From a virus, in the IMG/VR virus record IMGVR_UViG_3300028388_003908, positions 62,001-126,000 of that record: DNA of 64,000 nucleotides, one strand, 5' to 3'. Position numbers and translations under genes: made by a program. This document shows, piece by piece, positions 7,478 through 15,335 of the stretch. The notes under the pieces are model-generated. The model ran no database searches. It was not told where the DNA came from and saw nothing but the letters and a program-made list of their open reading frames with translations. Every line of letters starts with the position of its first letter. The stretch's first letter is position 1.

Positions 7478-7519
7478 AAAAAGAGCCTCTGTCTAACGTC
7501 CTAGGCAGAGGCTCTTTTT
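7476..7519. terminator. Bidirectional intrinsic terminator
   Basis: Inverted repeat of 14 bp (7478-7491 with 7506-7519), extendable by 4 bp towards a small loop, flanked by A5 and T5. It serves the convergent genes at 6971-7477 (+) and 7543-7749 (-). Confidence 0.92.
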
Positions 7520-7542
7520 AAAAGATCAGATTCAGAGCAGGA

Positions 7543-7749
7543 TTATCCAGCGTTCTTACCGCCCTCAAGAATCGCAACGCGAGCTTCCTTAGCGGAAGCG
7601 ATCACGCCTTGAAGCGTCTTGCGAAGACGAGTGCGCGCAGACTTGTTGTTCTTGTTGTCAATCTTCTGAGCATCCAACATCGCCTCGTCAAGAGTAGCGC
7701 GTAGATTGTTGATAAGGTCTTGTGTTGTAGCTGTAGTGTTCTCAGACAT
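7543..7749 (-). CDS. Histone H1 (Hc1)-like small basic protein
   Basis: 68 aa. The segment from about residue 27 (DAQKIDNKNNKSARTRLRK) to the ILEGGK end resembles bacterial Hc1-like proteins, which carry a NK-s/a-g-TR-x-RK-x-LQ core. These bind and compact DNA. Here the protein may coat phage DNA or modulate the host nucleoid. Strong SD (AAGGAG). The assignment rests on the short core motif, so it is moderate. Confidence 0.5.
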   Translation of the reverse strand: MSENTTATTQDLINNLRATLDEAMLDAQKIDNKNNKSARTRLRKTLQGVIASAKEARVAILEGGKNAG

Positions 7750-7815
7750 AACGTGTCTCCTTGATGTGGTTAAAGGGCGAGATCAGATGCCCTCATACGC
7801 TTTATTATACTCTCT

Positions 7816-7831
7816 GAGAAAGGATTTTCTC
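7816..7831 (+). promoter_or_regulatory. Small leader hairpin over the SD of the HEYAH membrane protein
   Basis: GAGAAA (7816-7821) pairs with TTTCTC (7826-7831) around a GGAT loop, so the AAGGA SD of the gene at 7834 is partly in the stem and partly in the loop. A TTATACT sequence precedes it. Confidence 0.4.
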
Positions 7832-7833
7832 CT

Positions 7834-8301
7834 ATGTCATTACTGATCTGGATGATTTTCAGTTTTTTTATGTGGGTCTACCTACATGAGTACGCTCATC
7901 TCCTAATGCTCTCGCGCTTTAAAGAGATAAAAGGCTACATCATAAGACCTTACCCGCATAAGCATAAGGAGCTAGGATTTGTCTACGGTTCCGTGTCTTA
8001 CGATTATGAAGGCAAATTGACCGATAAAGAACTAGCTTGGGTCTCCATCGCCCCTAGATTCGCTAACATGATGGTGCTCCCCTGCGCTCTGTTTATTGAT
8101 CTAAACACCTTGCCTTGGTTAGCGCTCTTGATAGGGGGCGTTGTCGATCTCTTGAGGGGGTCTATGACGCACAGAGAGAGCGCAGACATTAGACGCTATA
8201 GTAAGGGCTTTGATGTGCCCTTAAAAGCCTTTGTAGGTTGTCAACTCGTCTACGCGCTCACCTGTCTCTTAGCGATATACGGGCGCATCTATGTCTGGTG
8301 A
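7834..8301 (+). CDS. Integral membrane protein with HExxH zinc-protease motif
   Basis: 155 aa with three to four hydrophobic segments (about 2-17, 83-110, 134-153). HEYAH at residues 18-22, inside or at the end of the first membrane helix, is the zinc-binding and catalytic motif of intramembrane M50-like or related gluzincin proteases. A possible third ligand is Asp in GGVVDLLRGS (about 107-116). I infer a membrane metalloprotease; the substrate is unknown. Its end overlaps the next gene by 11 nt. Confidence 0.5.
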   Translation: MSLLIWMIFSFFMWVYLHEYAHLLMLSRFKEIKGYIIRPYPHKHKELGFVYGSVSYDYEGKLTDKELAWVSIAPRFANMMVLPCALFIDLNTLPWLALLIGGVVDLLRGSMTHRESADIRRYSKGFDVPLKAFVGCQLVYALTCLLAIYGRIYVW

Positions 8302-8821
8302 ACACAGAGACGGAAAGAAGCGTTTTGTTTTTAAATCCCGCGTAGGGACCAAAGGCCCTATCAAGATCGGTAAAGACGCTAAGCTCAAGCAAGAGGTAGG
8401 TAAGATATATGGTCGCTACATACTGAACGCGATCAAGGAAGAGATCTCTAAATCTTACGCGCTCGGGAGAGGTATACCACGTACCAAGGCTTTCAGGGAT
8501 TCATTCTCCTTTGAGGTAAACGAGAGCGGGGACGTGATCATCAGATCTGACTGGCCTTGGGTTAATCGCTATCTGAAGATGAGAGGTCCCGTCAAAATGA
8601 CCTGGCTTACTCAGGTAAATCCACGTCTAAGAGGTCGCAAGGTTATACCTCTTAAACAGCGAGACGGTACGATAAAATTCCGTACCTTACCTCTCACGAC
8701 AAAGCAGGCTTGGGTTCATCCTGCTATCGGGAAATATACGTTCATCCAAAGAGGCGTAGAGAAGGGTAAGCGCAAAGCTAAAGCAGAGGTCTTACGTTAT
8801 CTCATGTCCGTTAAGCGCTAG
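8291..8821 (+). CDS. Conserved phage structural-type protein, 176 aa
   Basis: Basic N-terminus, then a SFSFEVNESGDVIIRSDWPW segment and a TLPLTTKQAWVHPAIGKYTF segment (about 137-156). The last resembles the HP-G-I-x-x-x-TF-I-x-RG-V pattern seen in small head-tail joining or tail-completion proteins of large phages. It overlaps the HEYAH gene by 11 nt and the ParB-like gene (convergent) by 30 nt. The role is inferred from general resemblance only. Confidence 0.5.
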   Translation: MSGEHRDGKKRFVFKSRVGTKGPIKIGKDAKLKQEVGKIYGRYILNAIKEEISKSYALGRGIPRTKAFRDSFSFEVNESGDVIIRSDWPWVNRYLKMRGPVKMTWLTQVNPRLRGRKVIPLKQRDGTIKFRTLPLTTKQAWVHPAIGKYTFIQRGVEKGKRKAKAEVLRYLMSVKR

Positions 8822-9328
8822 ATGTTCACGAAGCACTAGATATAGATCCTTCAGCGTGTGACGAGAAGAACCCTCATGCGCTATCGTACAATCGCTCGTC
8901 TCGTCAGGCGTAGGCATGAGATTTATTTGACGAGCCTTAACATGGGTTCTACCGAGCAAGAGCGCTTTAAGTACGCGGTGATATCCGTCTACAATCTCTC
9001 CCTGCCACAAGAGAATAGGATAAGATAGATCTGCTTCAAGGGTGCGCGCCATGTGATCGCTTATATGATCATCACCCCAAACCCAAGAATCTAGGATACG
9101 ATCCGACGGTATCTCCCAATCGAACGCTTCCAATTCACTAGTCATCTTCAGCAAGGGATTGATTTCCCACGTCATCTCTAGGCCCTCTTTACAGGTGCTA
9201 AACGTGTGCCCCTCAAGCTGACGATAGGATTCTGCGCTCAACGTCATCTCTACTTGCTTATCGTGAGTGCGCAAAAGAGATCTTAAAAGGAGATACTCCA
9301 AGATACCGATCAGAACATATTTCAGCAT
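8792..9328 (-). CDS. ParB/Srx-like domain protein with N-terminal hydrophobic segment
   Basis: 178 aa. The segment from residue about 94 (HMARTLEADLSYPILLW, then QGEIVDGYHRVLKALLLGRT) matches the ParB/sulfiredoxin fold core, in which a DG-x-HR motif follows a beta strand. The first 20 residues are hydrophobic and could anchor the protein in the membrane. ParB-fold proteins bind CTP/ATP or act as nucleases; none of those activities can be assigned here. The start overlaps nothing but follows the Ntn-hydrolase stop by one base, with an AGGTTGATATG junction. Confidence 0.6.
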   Translation of the reverse strand: MLKYVLIGILEYLLLRSLLRTHDKQVEMTLSAESYRQLEGHTFSTCKEGLEMTWEINPLLKMTSELEAFDWEIPSDRILDSWVWGDDHISDHMARTLEADLSYPILLWQGEIVDGYHRVLKALLLGRTHVKARQINLMPTPDETSDCTIAHEGSSRHTLKDLYLVLREHLALNGHEIT

Positions 9329-9329
9329 A

Positions 9330-10274
9330 TCAACCTAAATACTTAGAGGCTACTCTGACCGGATTTGATCGGATCTCTTGCATCTCAAAATTACCGTTCT
9401 CGTCTCCGTGACCGTAGCGATAAATCTCAAAAGAGCATACCGCAGGTCCGGAAAATCTCTTCTCAAAACCCGCATAACCACAGCAATCTGGAAACAGATA
9501 AAGATACATCTTACGCTCTATCGGATCAAACACCGTGTGAGAGCTTGTGTAAAGATTAGACCTGCGCGAGACGTTGAAAGGATCATCAGGATTTCTGAGA
9601 CGGTCGCCATAGATACTAGGGGCTAAGTCTTGCACCTTTTGAATCTGTCTTATGCGCTTCTGCGCTCTGCGCTTTCTCTCATGGGAAGAATCTCGATTGA
9701 CACCATACTGATAGCCTGTATCAGGATTCCAAACACCATGGTTTGTGCGAACGTGGGTCTTGTCCGATCTCAGCTTTCTAACGTGAAGATCGCCTTCTTC
9801 CCCCTCTAGTACGCCTTTCAAGGTGCGCTCGATCCCATACGTCTCATAACCATCTGAGAGCAGATTATGCCCCAACACACCCTTGTTAGTGGAAGCCTTC
9901 CTGACCGCTTCATCTAAGGTAGTGCTCGATAGTATCTCAAGCATCAAGTTACCGTCCTTATAGCTATCTCTAGCTAGGATTCGGGACAAATTCTCCATGC
10001 CCTCATCATCGGGGTCGTATTCATCCTTCTTCTTTGAGGGGCGGTCCTTCTCGTCATCTAAGACCATCAGAGCGCTGTTGACGAGAGAGATACCGTACTC
10101 GTTAATACCCTCAATCCAACCCGTATCAACATCCTGAAAATATAGGATCTCAACCCCGTTGACGCGGTCGTGATACACCTTAATGTCGGGGTCATAATTG
10201 CGATCTCTGTTCTTAAACAGGACCACCTTGCCCTCACATGGTGTCGCAGAGATTGTGCAAGCCTTTTTGTCCAT
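9330..10274 (-). CDS. Ntn-hydrolase of the acyltransferase/C45-like family
   Basis: 314 aa. After a five-residue leader (MDKKA) comes Cys6, followed by KVVLFKNRDRNYD (16-28), then GWIEGINEYGISLVNSA, and later THVRTNHG (about 171-178). This order (nucleophile Cys, NRDR motif, RTNHG) is that of linear-amide C-N hydrolases related to isopenicillin N acyltransferase. Autocleavage before Cys6 would expose the catalytic nucleophile. The substrate is unknown; an amide of the host envelope or a peptide is possible. The C-terminus (RSNPVRVASKYLG) is short and basic. Confidence 0.65.
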   Translation of the reverse strand: MDKKACTISATPCEGKVVLFKNRDRNYDPDIKVYHDRVNGVEILYFQDVDTGWIEGINEYGISLVNSALMVLDDEKDRPSKKKDEYDPDDEGMENLSRILARDSYKDGNLMLEILSSTTLDEAVRKASTNKGVLGHNLLSDGYETYGIERTLKGVLEGEEGDLHVRKLRSDKTHVRTNHGVWNPDTGYQYGVNRDSSHERKRRAQKRIRQIQKVQDLAPSIYGDRLRNPDDPFNVSRRSNLYTSSHTVFDPIERKMYLYLFPDCCGYAGFEKRFSGPAVCSFEIYRYGHGDENGNFEMQEIRSNPVRVASKYLG

Positions 10275-10275
10275 A

Positions 10276-11709
10276 TCAACCTGCCATATACGCGGTTCGG
10301 AATCTAGGATTCTGTCTCAAGAGACGATGAATCTGCTGTATAGAGGCTCTTCTAAATATCTTCTTGAAGAGGCTCTTACCGCCTTCCCAAATCTTAGAAC
10401 CTACGTTCTTTAAGAACTTGAATCCTTTGGCAAGGTCCTTAATGACTGCCACACTCACCGGCGCTAGAGACACACCTAATTTTCGGATAATCTGAGCAGT
10501 AGCTTTAGTGTCGGAGATTAAAACGATCAGTAGAATCACACCTAAGATCTTCACGATACCTAGACCTACCGTGGCGAGCGCTGTCTTCATCAAGAGCGCG
10601 ATTGCAGAAGCCTTTAGGATTGAGAGACCGAGCTTAACCACAATCAACTGATGATCAGGAATGCCGGTTGACACATATTGATTGAGATCCTCCCACTTAG
10701 TCATACCCCAATTCGCAAGGGTAATCTCTTTAGGATCAATCCCCAACATATCTCTAATCTCTGACGTACCTGTCCCCGCTACTTTAGCGACCTGAGCAGG
10801 TGTACGGGCAGAGAGCAATTGACCTATTACTTTGAGCGTAGAACTAAAATCACCTGCGCTCTTTAGACGACTCGCAATCAAGCGCTCATACTCGGTCTTA
10901 GGTTTCGTGCCTGCGTCTACAAGCACATGAACCTTTTTTGTAAGACCTTTCGCCTTCAGTACGTTCACGAAAAGATCAATCTCACCTTTGTTGATACCCT
11001 TGATCTTCTCTTTAAAATTGTTGATGATCTCAGAGAGATAACCCATACCTACAGCGTCTTTAACCTCGGGATTATCGAGCTGTTCCATCGCATCGTCCAT
11101 AGCGCCTGCGTATGCGGTCTTTGTATCTCCTATCACTAGAGATAGTACCTTACGCATACGATCAAACTCTCTCATAGAACCTGAGGCGATAATGGCTCTG
11201 CGGATCATCTGATTCTGCTCATGGGCAATCAGTACATTGTGAATAGAGGCTTGTCTGCTTCTCATATAAGAACCTTTCTTTTGTGTGTGTTTCTTTTTCC
11301 ATGCCCTCCACTTAGCGTGTTGAGGGCTAGATTTAAGCGAGGGATCGTGTCCCCAATTTCTAAGACTGATTTCCCATTTAGACATACCGCTGTCTTCTAT
11401 AGGCTCACCCGGCTCATTCCCGAGCATCCTGGAATTAAAGCCGTTCTCTTGCGAGGCGTTGTCGAAATCGTCTGCGCTCCAATCCTCAAAAGGCTTGGAT
11501 TTCCTGCGCTTAATCCGATGGAAAGAGTCGTAACCTGATTGTATACCGCCAGAATCCTTAGCCTCTGATCTGTTGATAGAGGCGAGCAATCTCCGTTCAT
11601 CCTCAGCCCATTTATCAAGCGCATCTTGACTCATGTTAATGAGCTTATGCCACTTGTCATATATCTCACGCTTTTCTTTGTCGGAGCGCGCCTTCGCTGA
11701 TCGGTACAT
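10276..11709 (-). CDS. Large virion-type protein with C-terminal membrane-active helices
   Basis: 477 aa from the ATG at 11709, chosen for its AGGGG SD; a TTG at 11745 has none. The N-terminal 140 residues contain two Trp-rich motifs (KWHKLINMSQDALDKWA and SKWEISLRNWGHD), the first like a short domain common in large-phage proteins. The middle is helical. Residues about 350-395 form two hydrophobic segments (LIVVKLGLSILKASAIALLM, then VGLGIVKILGVILLIVLI), and the C-terminus is basic. It could be an internal virion protein that reaches the host membrane; this is inference. Confidence 0.5.
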   Translation of the reverse strand: MYRSAKARSDKEKREIYDKWHKLINMSQDALDKWAEDERRLLASINRSEAKDSGGIQSGYDSFHRIKRRKSKPFEDWSADDFDNASQENGFNSRMLGNEPGEPIEDSGMSKWEISLRNWGHDPSLKSSPQHAKWRAWKKKHTQKKGSYMRSRQASIHNVLIAHEQNQMIRRAIIASGSMREFDRMRKVLSLVIGDTKTAYAGAMDDAMEQLDNPEVKDAVGMGYLSEIINNFKEKIKGINKGEIDLFVNVLKAKGLTKKVHVLVDAGTKPKTEYERLIASRLKSAGDFSSTLKVIGQLLSARTPAQVAKVAGTGTSEIRDMLGIDPKEITLANWGMTKWEDLNQYVSTGIPDHQLIVVKLGLSILKASAIALLMKTALATVGLGIVKILGVILLIVLISDTKATAQIIRKLGVSLAPVSVAVIKDLAKGFKFLKNVGSKIWEGGKSLFKKIFRRASIQQIHRLLRQNPRFRTAYMAG

Positions 11710-11750
11710 ACATCTGCCCCTATCTCTTTTCTTAGAGACAGACAATATAT

Positions 11751-11765
11751 AAAAAGGTAATCACC
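11751..11765 (-). repeat. 15-nt leader repeat, copy 1
   Basis: The 15 bases here are identical to 49043-49057. Both lie just upstream of minus-strand genes and read GGTGATTACCTTTTT on the minus strand. This copy overlaps the stop of the 11761-12837 gene. It may be part of a promoter or processing site. Confidence 0.5.
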
Positions 11766-12837
11766 ACACCTTGAAATAGAGACCTAGCGAAGGAGCGTGA
11801 TATCCGTCCTTGAACAGATAGTCATATCCGACAAAAGGCGCGATGTTCACCTCTCTACCTAAGACCTCAGGATGCCAGCTTGCAAACCCGCCTACGCCTA
11901 AGCCTCGATTCTCTGAGAACACGCCTCTAACACCTAGACGATAGCGACCCTTAGATAGATTGATCATCGAAGTCCCCGCGCTCGCCATCAAGCCTTCCTC
12001 ATAGATGTACCCAAATCCGGCGAGTACGGATAAATCGAACAAACCAAGCTCTTTAGCTTGATAAACCTGCGTAGGTGAGTAGATCGACAACCCTTGATAA
12101 CGCGGGTCGTCTGACAGGATTTTATCCTCTGCCAAGGCTACGAATTCTCCCTTGTCGTCAAGATAACCCGCCATCAAATGGATGCCTTGATTACGCACTA
12201 GACCATCTTCCGGATTGTTGGGGTCTGCTCTGTAAGTGAGCGCTGTCACTTTAAAGGCGAGATTTAGATCCAAGCGCGTTTCGTCTCCCCAAAGGTTGTC
12301 TGAAGCAAAGCGAGCCACAGGTTGTCCATTAACCCTATGCTCACTTTCCCAAGCGAACACGAAAGGGGCGCATCTGCTCGGATCTGATTTGCACCATGAA
12401 AGCTCCTCAGCGGTAATACCTTCCCACACCGTAGGGGCGGGTTCAGAGGGCTTTTCCGAGGGCTTACCTACTCTACTTGACCCCTTATCTAAGGAAACCT
12501 TTACCTGCTTAAAAGCCCTCGTTACCATGTCGATACGAGCGTTGGTGCTTTTCATATAGCGATCAATAGACGAGCGCGTCTCTGCGCTCAGATCTCTTGT
12601 TATGCTCTCGGTTCTGCGCTGAAGCTCCTCATGCGTCACCATACGAGATTCAACCTGTCTTATATCCTCTCGGGCAGAGGCGATAAGACGTGCGTTTTCT
12701 GAGAGCTTTCCTTCTAGCTGTTCGCTTACGACCTTGGCTAGTGTGCTCGCGTCCTCCGATTTAGACGCTTGTTTATAGAGCAACACAGATGACACCATCA
12801 CATAAGCGCCTATTGCGTATTGTAGATAAGGGTTCAT
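11761..12837 (-). CDS. Envelope-spanning protein: N-terminal TM, coiled coil, C-terminal beta-barrel-like domain
   Basis: 358 aa. Residues about 5-23 are a membrane segment. Residues about 28-125 are a heptad-rich coiled coil with many Arg/Glu, followed by a Pro/Ser linker. From about 150 to the end there are alternating hydrophobic strands (YRLGVRGVF, LGVGGFASWHP, NIAPFVGYDYLF), and the protein ends in Trp, as expected for an outer-membrane beta-barrel. This would join inner membrane, periplasm and outer membrane in one chain. A role in lysis (unimolecular-spanin-like) or envelope remodelling is inferred. The start lies immediately after a 12-bp hairpin that holds its SD. Confidence 0.55.
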   Translation of the reverse strand: MNPYLQYAIGAYVMVSSVLLYKQASKSEDASTLAKVVSEQLEGKLSENARLIASAREDIRQVESRMVTHEELQRRTESITRDLSAETRSSIDRYMKSTNARIDMVTRAFKQVKVSLDKGSSRVGKPSEKPSEPAPTVWEGITAEELSWCKSDPSRCAPFVFAWESEHRVNGQPVARFASDNLWGDETRLDLNLAFKVTALTYRADPNNPEDGLVRNQGIHLMAGYLDDKGEFVALAEDKILSDDPRYQGLSIYSPTQVYQAKELGLFDLSVLAGFGYIYEEGLMASAGTSMINLSKGRYRLGVRGVFSENRGLGVGGFASWHPEVLGREVNIAPFVGYDYLFKDGYHAPSLGLYFKVW

Positions 12838-12880
12838 ATTTTAGTCCTTGTACTGGTTTCAGAGGATTAAGGACTAAAAT
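12838..12880 (-). promoter_or_regulatory. Leader hairpin sequestering SD of the envelope-spanning protein
   Basis: A perfect 12-bp inverted repeat (12838-12849 with 12869-12880, 19-nt loop) abuts the ATG at 12837. On the RNA the 3' arm reads AAGGACTAAAAT, so the AAGGA SD lies within the stem. Translation should require unfolding or a transcript that starts inside the repeat. Confidence 0.65.
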
Positions 12881-12888
12881 GTGAGCCC

Positions 12889-13287
12889 TTACCTCCACAT
12901 ATCATTACGAGTAAAAAAACTATCTAAGTAAGTAGGTTGCGATTTCTTCTCGTAGTATTCATCATACGTCTCTCCGAGAAAATTGTACTTTTCCTTGCAT
13001 ACGGGACAAGTGCTTATGCGTCTTGCGTCAACATCAAACCACGTTGAACAGCAACGAATCTGCGCTGGAAAGTAGATTGTGAAGACCTTGCTCTTTTCAA
13101 ATCTGAGCACCCCGCCCTTCTTAAAGCTCTCGGGCAAGGGCCCGTAATCTTGCTCATGTATCTGCTTGAATTCTTGAACAGAATCCACACGACCCAAGAC
13201 GAATCGCTCCTCCCCTTCAAAAGATTTCAAGACGGTAGCGTCTGCGATTAAAGAGGAGTGGGAACCTTGCTTTTTCTCAACCGGCAT
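12889..13287 (-). CDS. Hypothetical protein with a Cys-rich zinc-ribbon-like segment
   Basis: 132 aa from the ATG at 13287, which has GGAGG 6 nt upstream; the longer frame begins with a TTG at 13299. Residues about 79-97 hold CC...CPVC spacing (IRCCSTWFDVDARRISTCPVC), a plausible single zinc ribbon. Otherwise unrecognised. Confidence 0.55.
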   Translation of the reverse strand: MPVEKKQGSHSSLIADATVLKSFEGEERFVLGRVDSVQEFKQIHEQDYGPLPESFKKGGVLRFEKSKVFTIYFPAQIRCCSTWFDVDARRISTCPVCKEKYNFLGETYDEYYEKKSQPTYLDSFFTRNDMWR

Positions 13288-13328
13288 GATGACCTCCAAG
13301 AATGACGTTTACGTCTGCTCTTAGAGTA

Positions 13329-14609
13329 TCAGCCCTTGGTTATGTAATAATCATCCGAGAGAAGGTCGATACACTTTTGCGTCTCTTTATCCTCTCTCAC
13401 CTCAGACAGCCCCTTGCCGTGTGAAGATTCGATCTTCACCTTGTAGTAGAGATAAGGCTTATTAGACATGACGTGAGGTATCAAGAGCGTTTGACCATAA
13501 TCCTCGATTGTGCCTAGATCCCTGGCTGCGTCTGACTCAAACACAAACTTGATGCCCTCACGCTCTACCGTAAAGCCCTCATAGATAGATCTCAGATTAT
13601 CGTTGTACGCGCTGAAGTTCTTAGCGTCCCATTTGTCGTAAATGCGCTCCTTGAACATCTTAGCGAGCTCGGGACGCAAGAACTTAGCTACCTCTTTAGC
13701 CTTGTCACCGTCTCCCAAACTAAGAGCATTAGTAGCCTCGCTCTCGTCCATCTTCATCTCAATGTTCAAGCCGTAGTTGAATGGGCCTACCCAACCTTCC
13801 CCGTTGGAGCGTAGCATAGATCCATCGGCTTGGGTCAGGATAACAGAGGGTCTAAAGCGCTTGGGCAGATAAGCTAGACGAGAGGAGCCCTTCTTGGTCA
13901 GCGTATATCCTTTGCTCTCTAGCACCTCTTTACAATGCGCCTTCTCTAGATCCTCTTTGGTAATACGAGATCTGTTACCGCCCATGACGCTCACAATGTT
14001 AATAACAACGGTCGAAGCGCTAGGCGTCTTAACCGCTATGTCTCCTCGTCTTGTCTTGAGCAAATCACTATGATTAGGGAAGTTAACAGGCGCCATAACA
14101 TAGAGCAGATTGTCCCCGTTTGAGGGGGCCTTGATTTTCTCACTACCGCCGGTGCCTTGGGAAAACCATTTAAATATCTTGTTGTAATCAGAGACGTTTT
14201 TACTATTCCAAGCCTGCTCCATCTTAAGAAAGGTGTGCTTCACCATATTATGCACATCTCCGGATGTGATACAGCGCAAGTCCATTCGATGTTGAGCATG
14301 GGACGTAAGTCTCACCCCGATCTTGAACGTGTCTTTTCCGGACCAAGGACTGCCGTCAGACAGCTTCATGCTGTGCTTTACGCTCACCACGAAATCCGGA
14401 TCAGATGATGCAGGATAGATTTTCTTCTCTAGCGTGTTTGTGAGGAAAGTCTGATTTCTAAGCTGATCAGACACCTCAAATCTCATGTTCTCGGGCGCTC
14501 TCTTGAGTACAAGATCAGGTCCACATTCCTTGCGATCCCCTAAATCGTCAAAACGTGAGCGCGCTGTTCTCATCATAGCTCTAATGATCTGTCTTCTGGA
14601 TGTCCTCAT
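13329..14609 (-). CDS. Hypothetical virion-type protein, 426 aa
   Basis: Starts MRTSRRQIIRAMMRTARSR, a basic amphipathic helix like the N-termini of several other virion-type genes here. A local motif at about 93-112 (TSHAQHRMDLRCITSGDVHN) resembles the H-A-x-x-RM-x-x-R-g-I core of small DUF4258-like domains. No catalytic motif is otherwise seen. Its start overlaps the upstream two-TM protein stop (ATGA) in a run of coupled minus-strand genes. Confidence 0.45.
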   Translation of the reverse strand: MRTSRRQIIRAMMRTARSRFDDLGDRKECGPDLVLKRAPENMRFEVSDQLRNQTFLTNTLEKKIYPASSDPDFVVSVKHSMKLSDGSPWSGKDTFKIGVRLTSHAQHRMDLRCITSGDVHNMVKHTFLKMEQAWNSKNVSDYNKIFKWFSQGTGGSEKIKAPSNGDNLLYVMAPVNFPNHSDLLKTRRGDIAVKTPSASTVVINIVSVMGGNRSRITKEDLEKAHCKEVLESKGYTLTKKGSSRLAYLPKRFRPSVILTQADGSMLRSNGEGWVGPFNYGLNIEMKMDESEATNALSLGDGDKAKEVAKFLRPELAKMFKERIYDKWDAKNFSAYNDNLRSIYEGFTVEREGIKFVFESDAARDLGTIEDYGQTLLIPHVMSNKPYLYYKVKIESSHGKGLSEVREDKETQKCIDLLSDDYYITKG

Positions 14610-14878
14610 TTCTTCTCCCCTTTATCAGGACCGTCTACCGTGTCTAGTACGTTGTTGGCTACATGGGTGTACTTATCTAAGGCAGCCTGACCTAAGATAT
14701 AACCTACTTGGATGAAACCGCTCACGATAATGAGCGTTATCAAGACCATGAAAGAGTAATGCTCGATCTTGTTCTGATAGGTGTAAAGCAGATAAAACAT
14801 GGCGAGTTTCCAGCCAGCCTCTGCGATCAAATAAGCTAAGAATTTCTTGCTCTTTAAAGGTAGTTTTCCCATCTTCAT
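14606..14878 (-). CDS. Small two-TM membrane protein, holin candidate
   Basis: 90 aa with a Lys-rich N-terminus, two hydrophobic segments (about 13-33 and 43-66, the second containing VLITLIIVSGFIQVGYILGQ) and a charged C-terminus. Size and topology fit a class II-like holin, and the window carries SLT-fold enzymes and a spanin-like pair, but no single lysis cassette is present. Coupled by ATGA overlaps on both sides. A structural membrane protein is the alternative. Confidence 0.45.
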   Translation of the reverse strand: MKMGKLPLKSKKFLAYLIAEAGWKLAMFYLLYTYQNKIEHYSFMVLITLIIVSGFIQVGYILGQAALDKYTHVANNVLDTVDGPDKGEKK

Positions 14879-15219
14879 CGCCTCACAACGAGTTTATTGG
14901 AGCCCTCTACAACCCTGCGCGCTTGCACAGGTAGATTGACTCTTGTGTCATTAAGTTTTGTCTGTACGCGGTCCTCTATGATCTGAGGCTCCTCGTCACC
15001 GATAAGAGATCTTGGGCTGTCTCTCAACATCTCGTCCAAGCGCGCCTTCTCATCAGCCTCCAACAAGCTGTATGCAGAAGGAAAGTCCTCTCTCGCCTTG
15101 GGATTCTCTCTCAAGAACTCTGCGATAATGTAGAGAGGCAACACAGGCGGATTGTCCGTGTCCTCTATGCCTTTGAGCGTGTTGAGACCGTTGTTTTGAC
15201 GTATCCAAAAGTTTGACAT
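14875..15219 (-). CDS. Hypothetical protein, 114 aa
   Basis: The ATG at 15219 (MSNFWIRQNNG) is chosen because GAGG lies 6 nt upstream; an ATG at 15225 would overlap the SD. The centre (FLRENPKAREDFPSAYSLLE) is helical; the C-terminus is basic. A hairpin (15224-15257) covers the SD. No family recognised. Confidence 0.5.
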   Translation of the reverse strand: MSNFWIRQNNGLNTLKGIEDTDNPPVLPLYIIAEFLRENPKAREDFPSAYSLLEADEKARLDEMLRDSPRSLIGDEEPQIIEDRVQTKLNDTRVNLPVQARRVVEGSNKLVVRR

Positions 15220-15223
15220 GATC

Positions 15224-15257
15224 ATCCTCTATCTACTCTTTAACCGTGCTAGAGGAT
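15224..15257 (-). promoter_or_regulatory. Leader hairpin covering the SD of the 114-aa gene
   Basis: An 8-bp inverted repeat (15224-15231 with 15250-15257, 18-nt loop). The 3' arm on the minus-strand RNA is TAGAGGAT, which contains the SD. Confidence 0.5.
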
Positions 15258-15287
15258 AAAAGGATTAAGACAGATAATCTAAGACAT

Positions 15288-15335
15288 AGCGCTTCAGTCA
15301 CACAAGCAAACACAGGAGGTAGACGATGAAGCGCT
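15288..15335 (+). promoter_or_regulatory. Leader hairpin masking the start codon of the DUF2325-like gene
   Basis: A 9-bp inverted repeat (15288-15296 with 15327-15335). The 3' arm TGAAGCGCT includes the TG of the ATG start, and the AGGAGG SD (15313-15318) lies in the 30-nt loop. The long loop makes it weaker than the others. Confidence 0.4.

Noticed and set aside
10067-10279. 70-aa minus ORF overlapping the Ntn-hydrolase start
   Set aside because: Out of frame with two supported genes, composition typical of a shadow, no SD.
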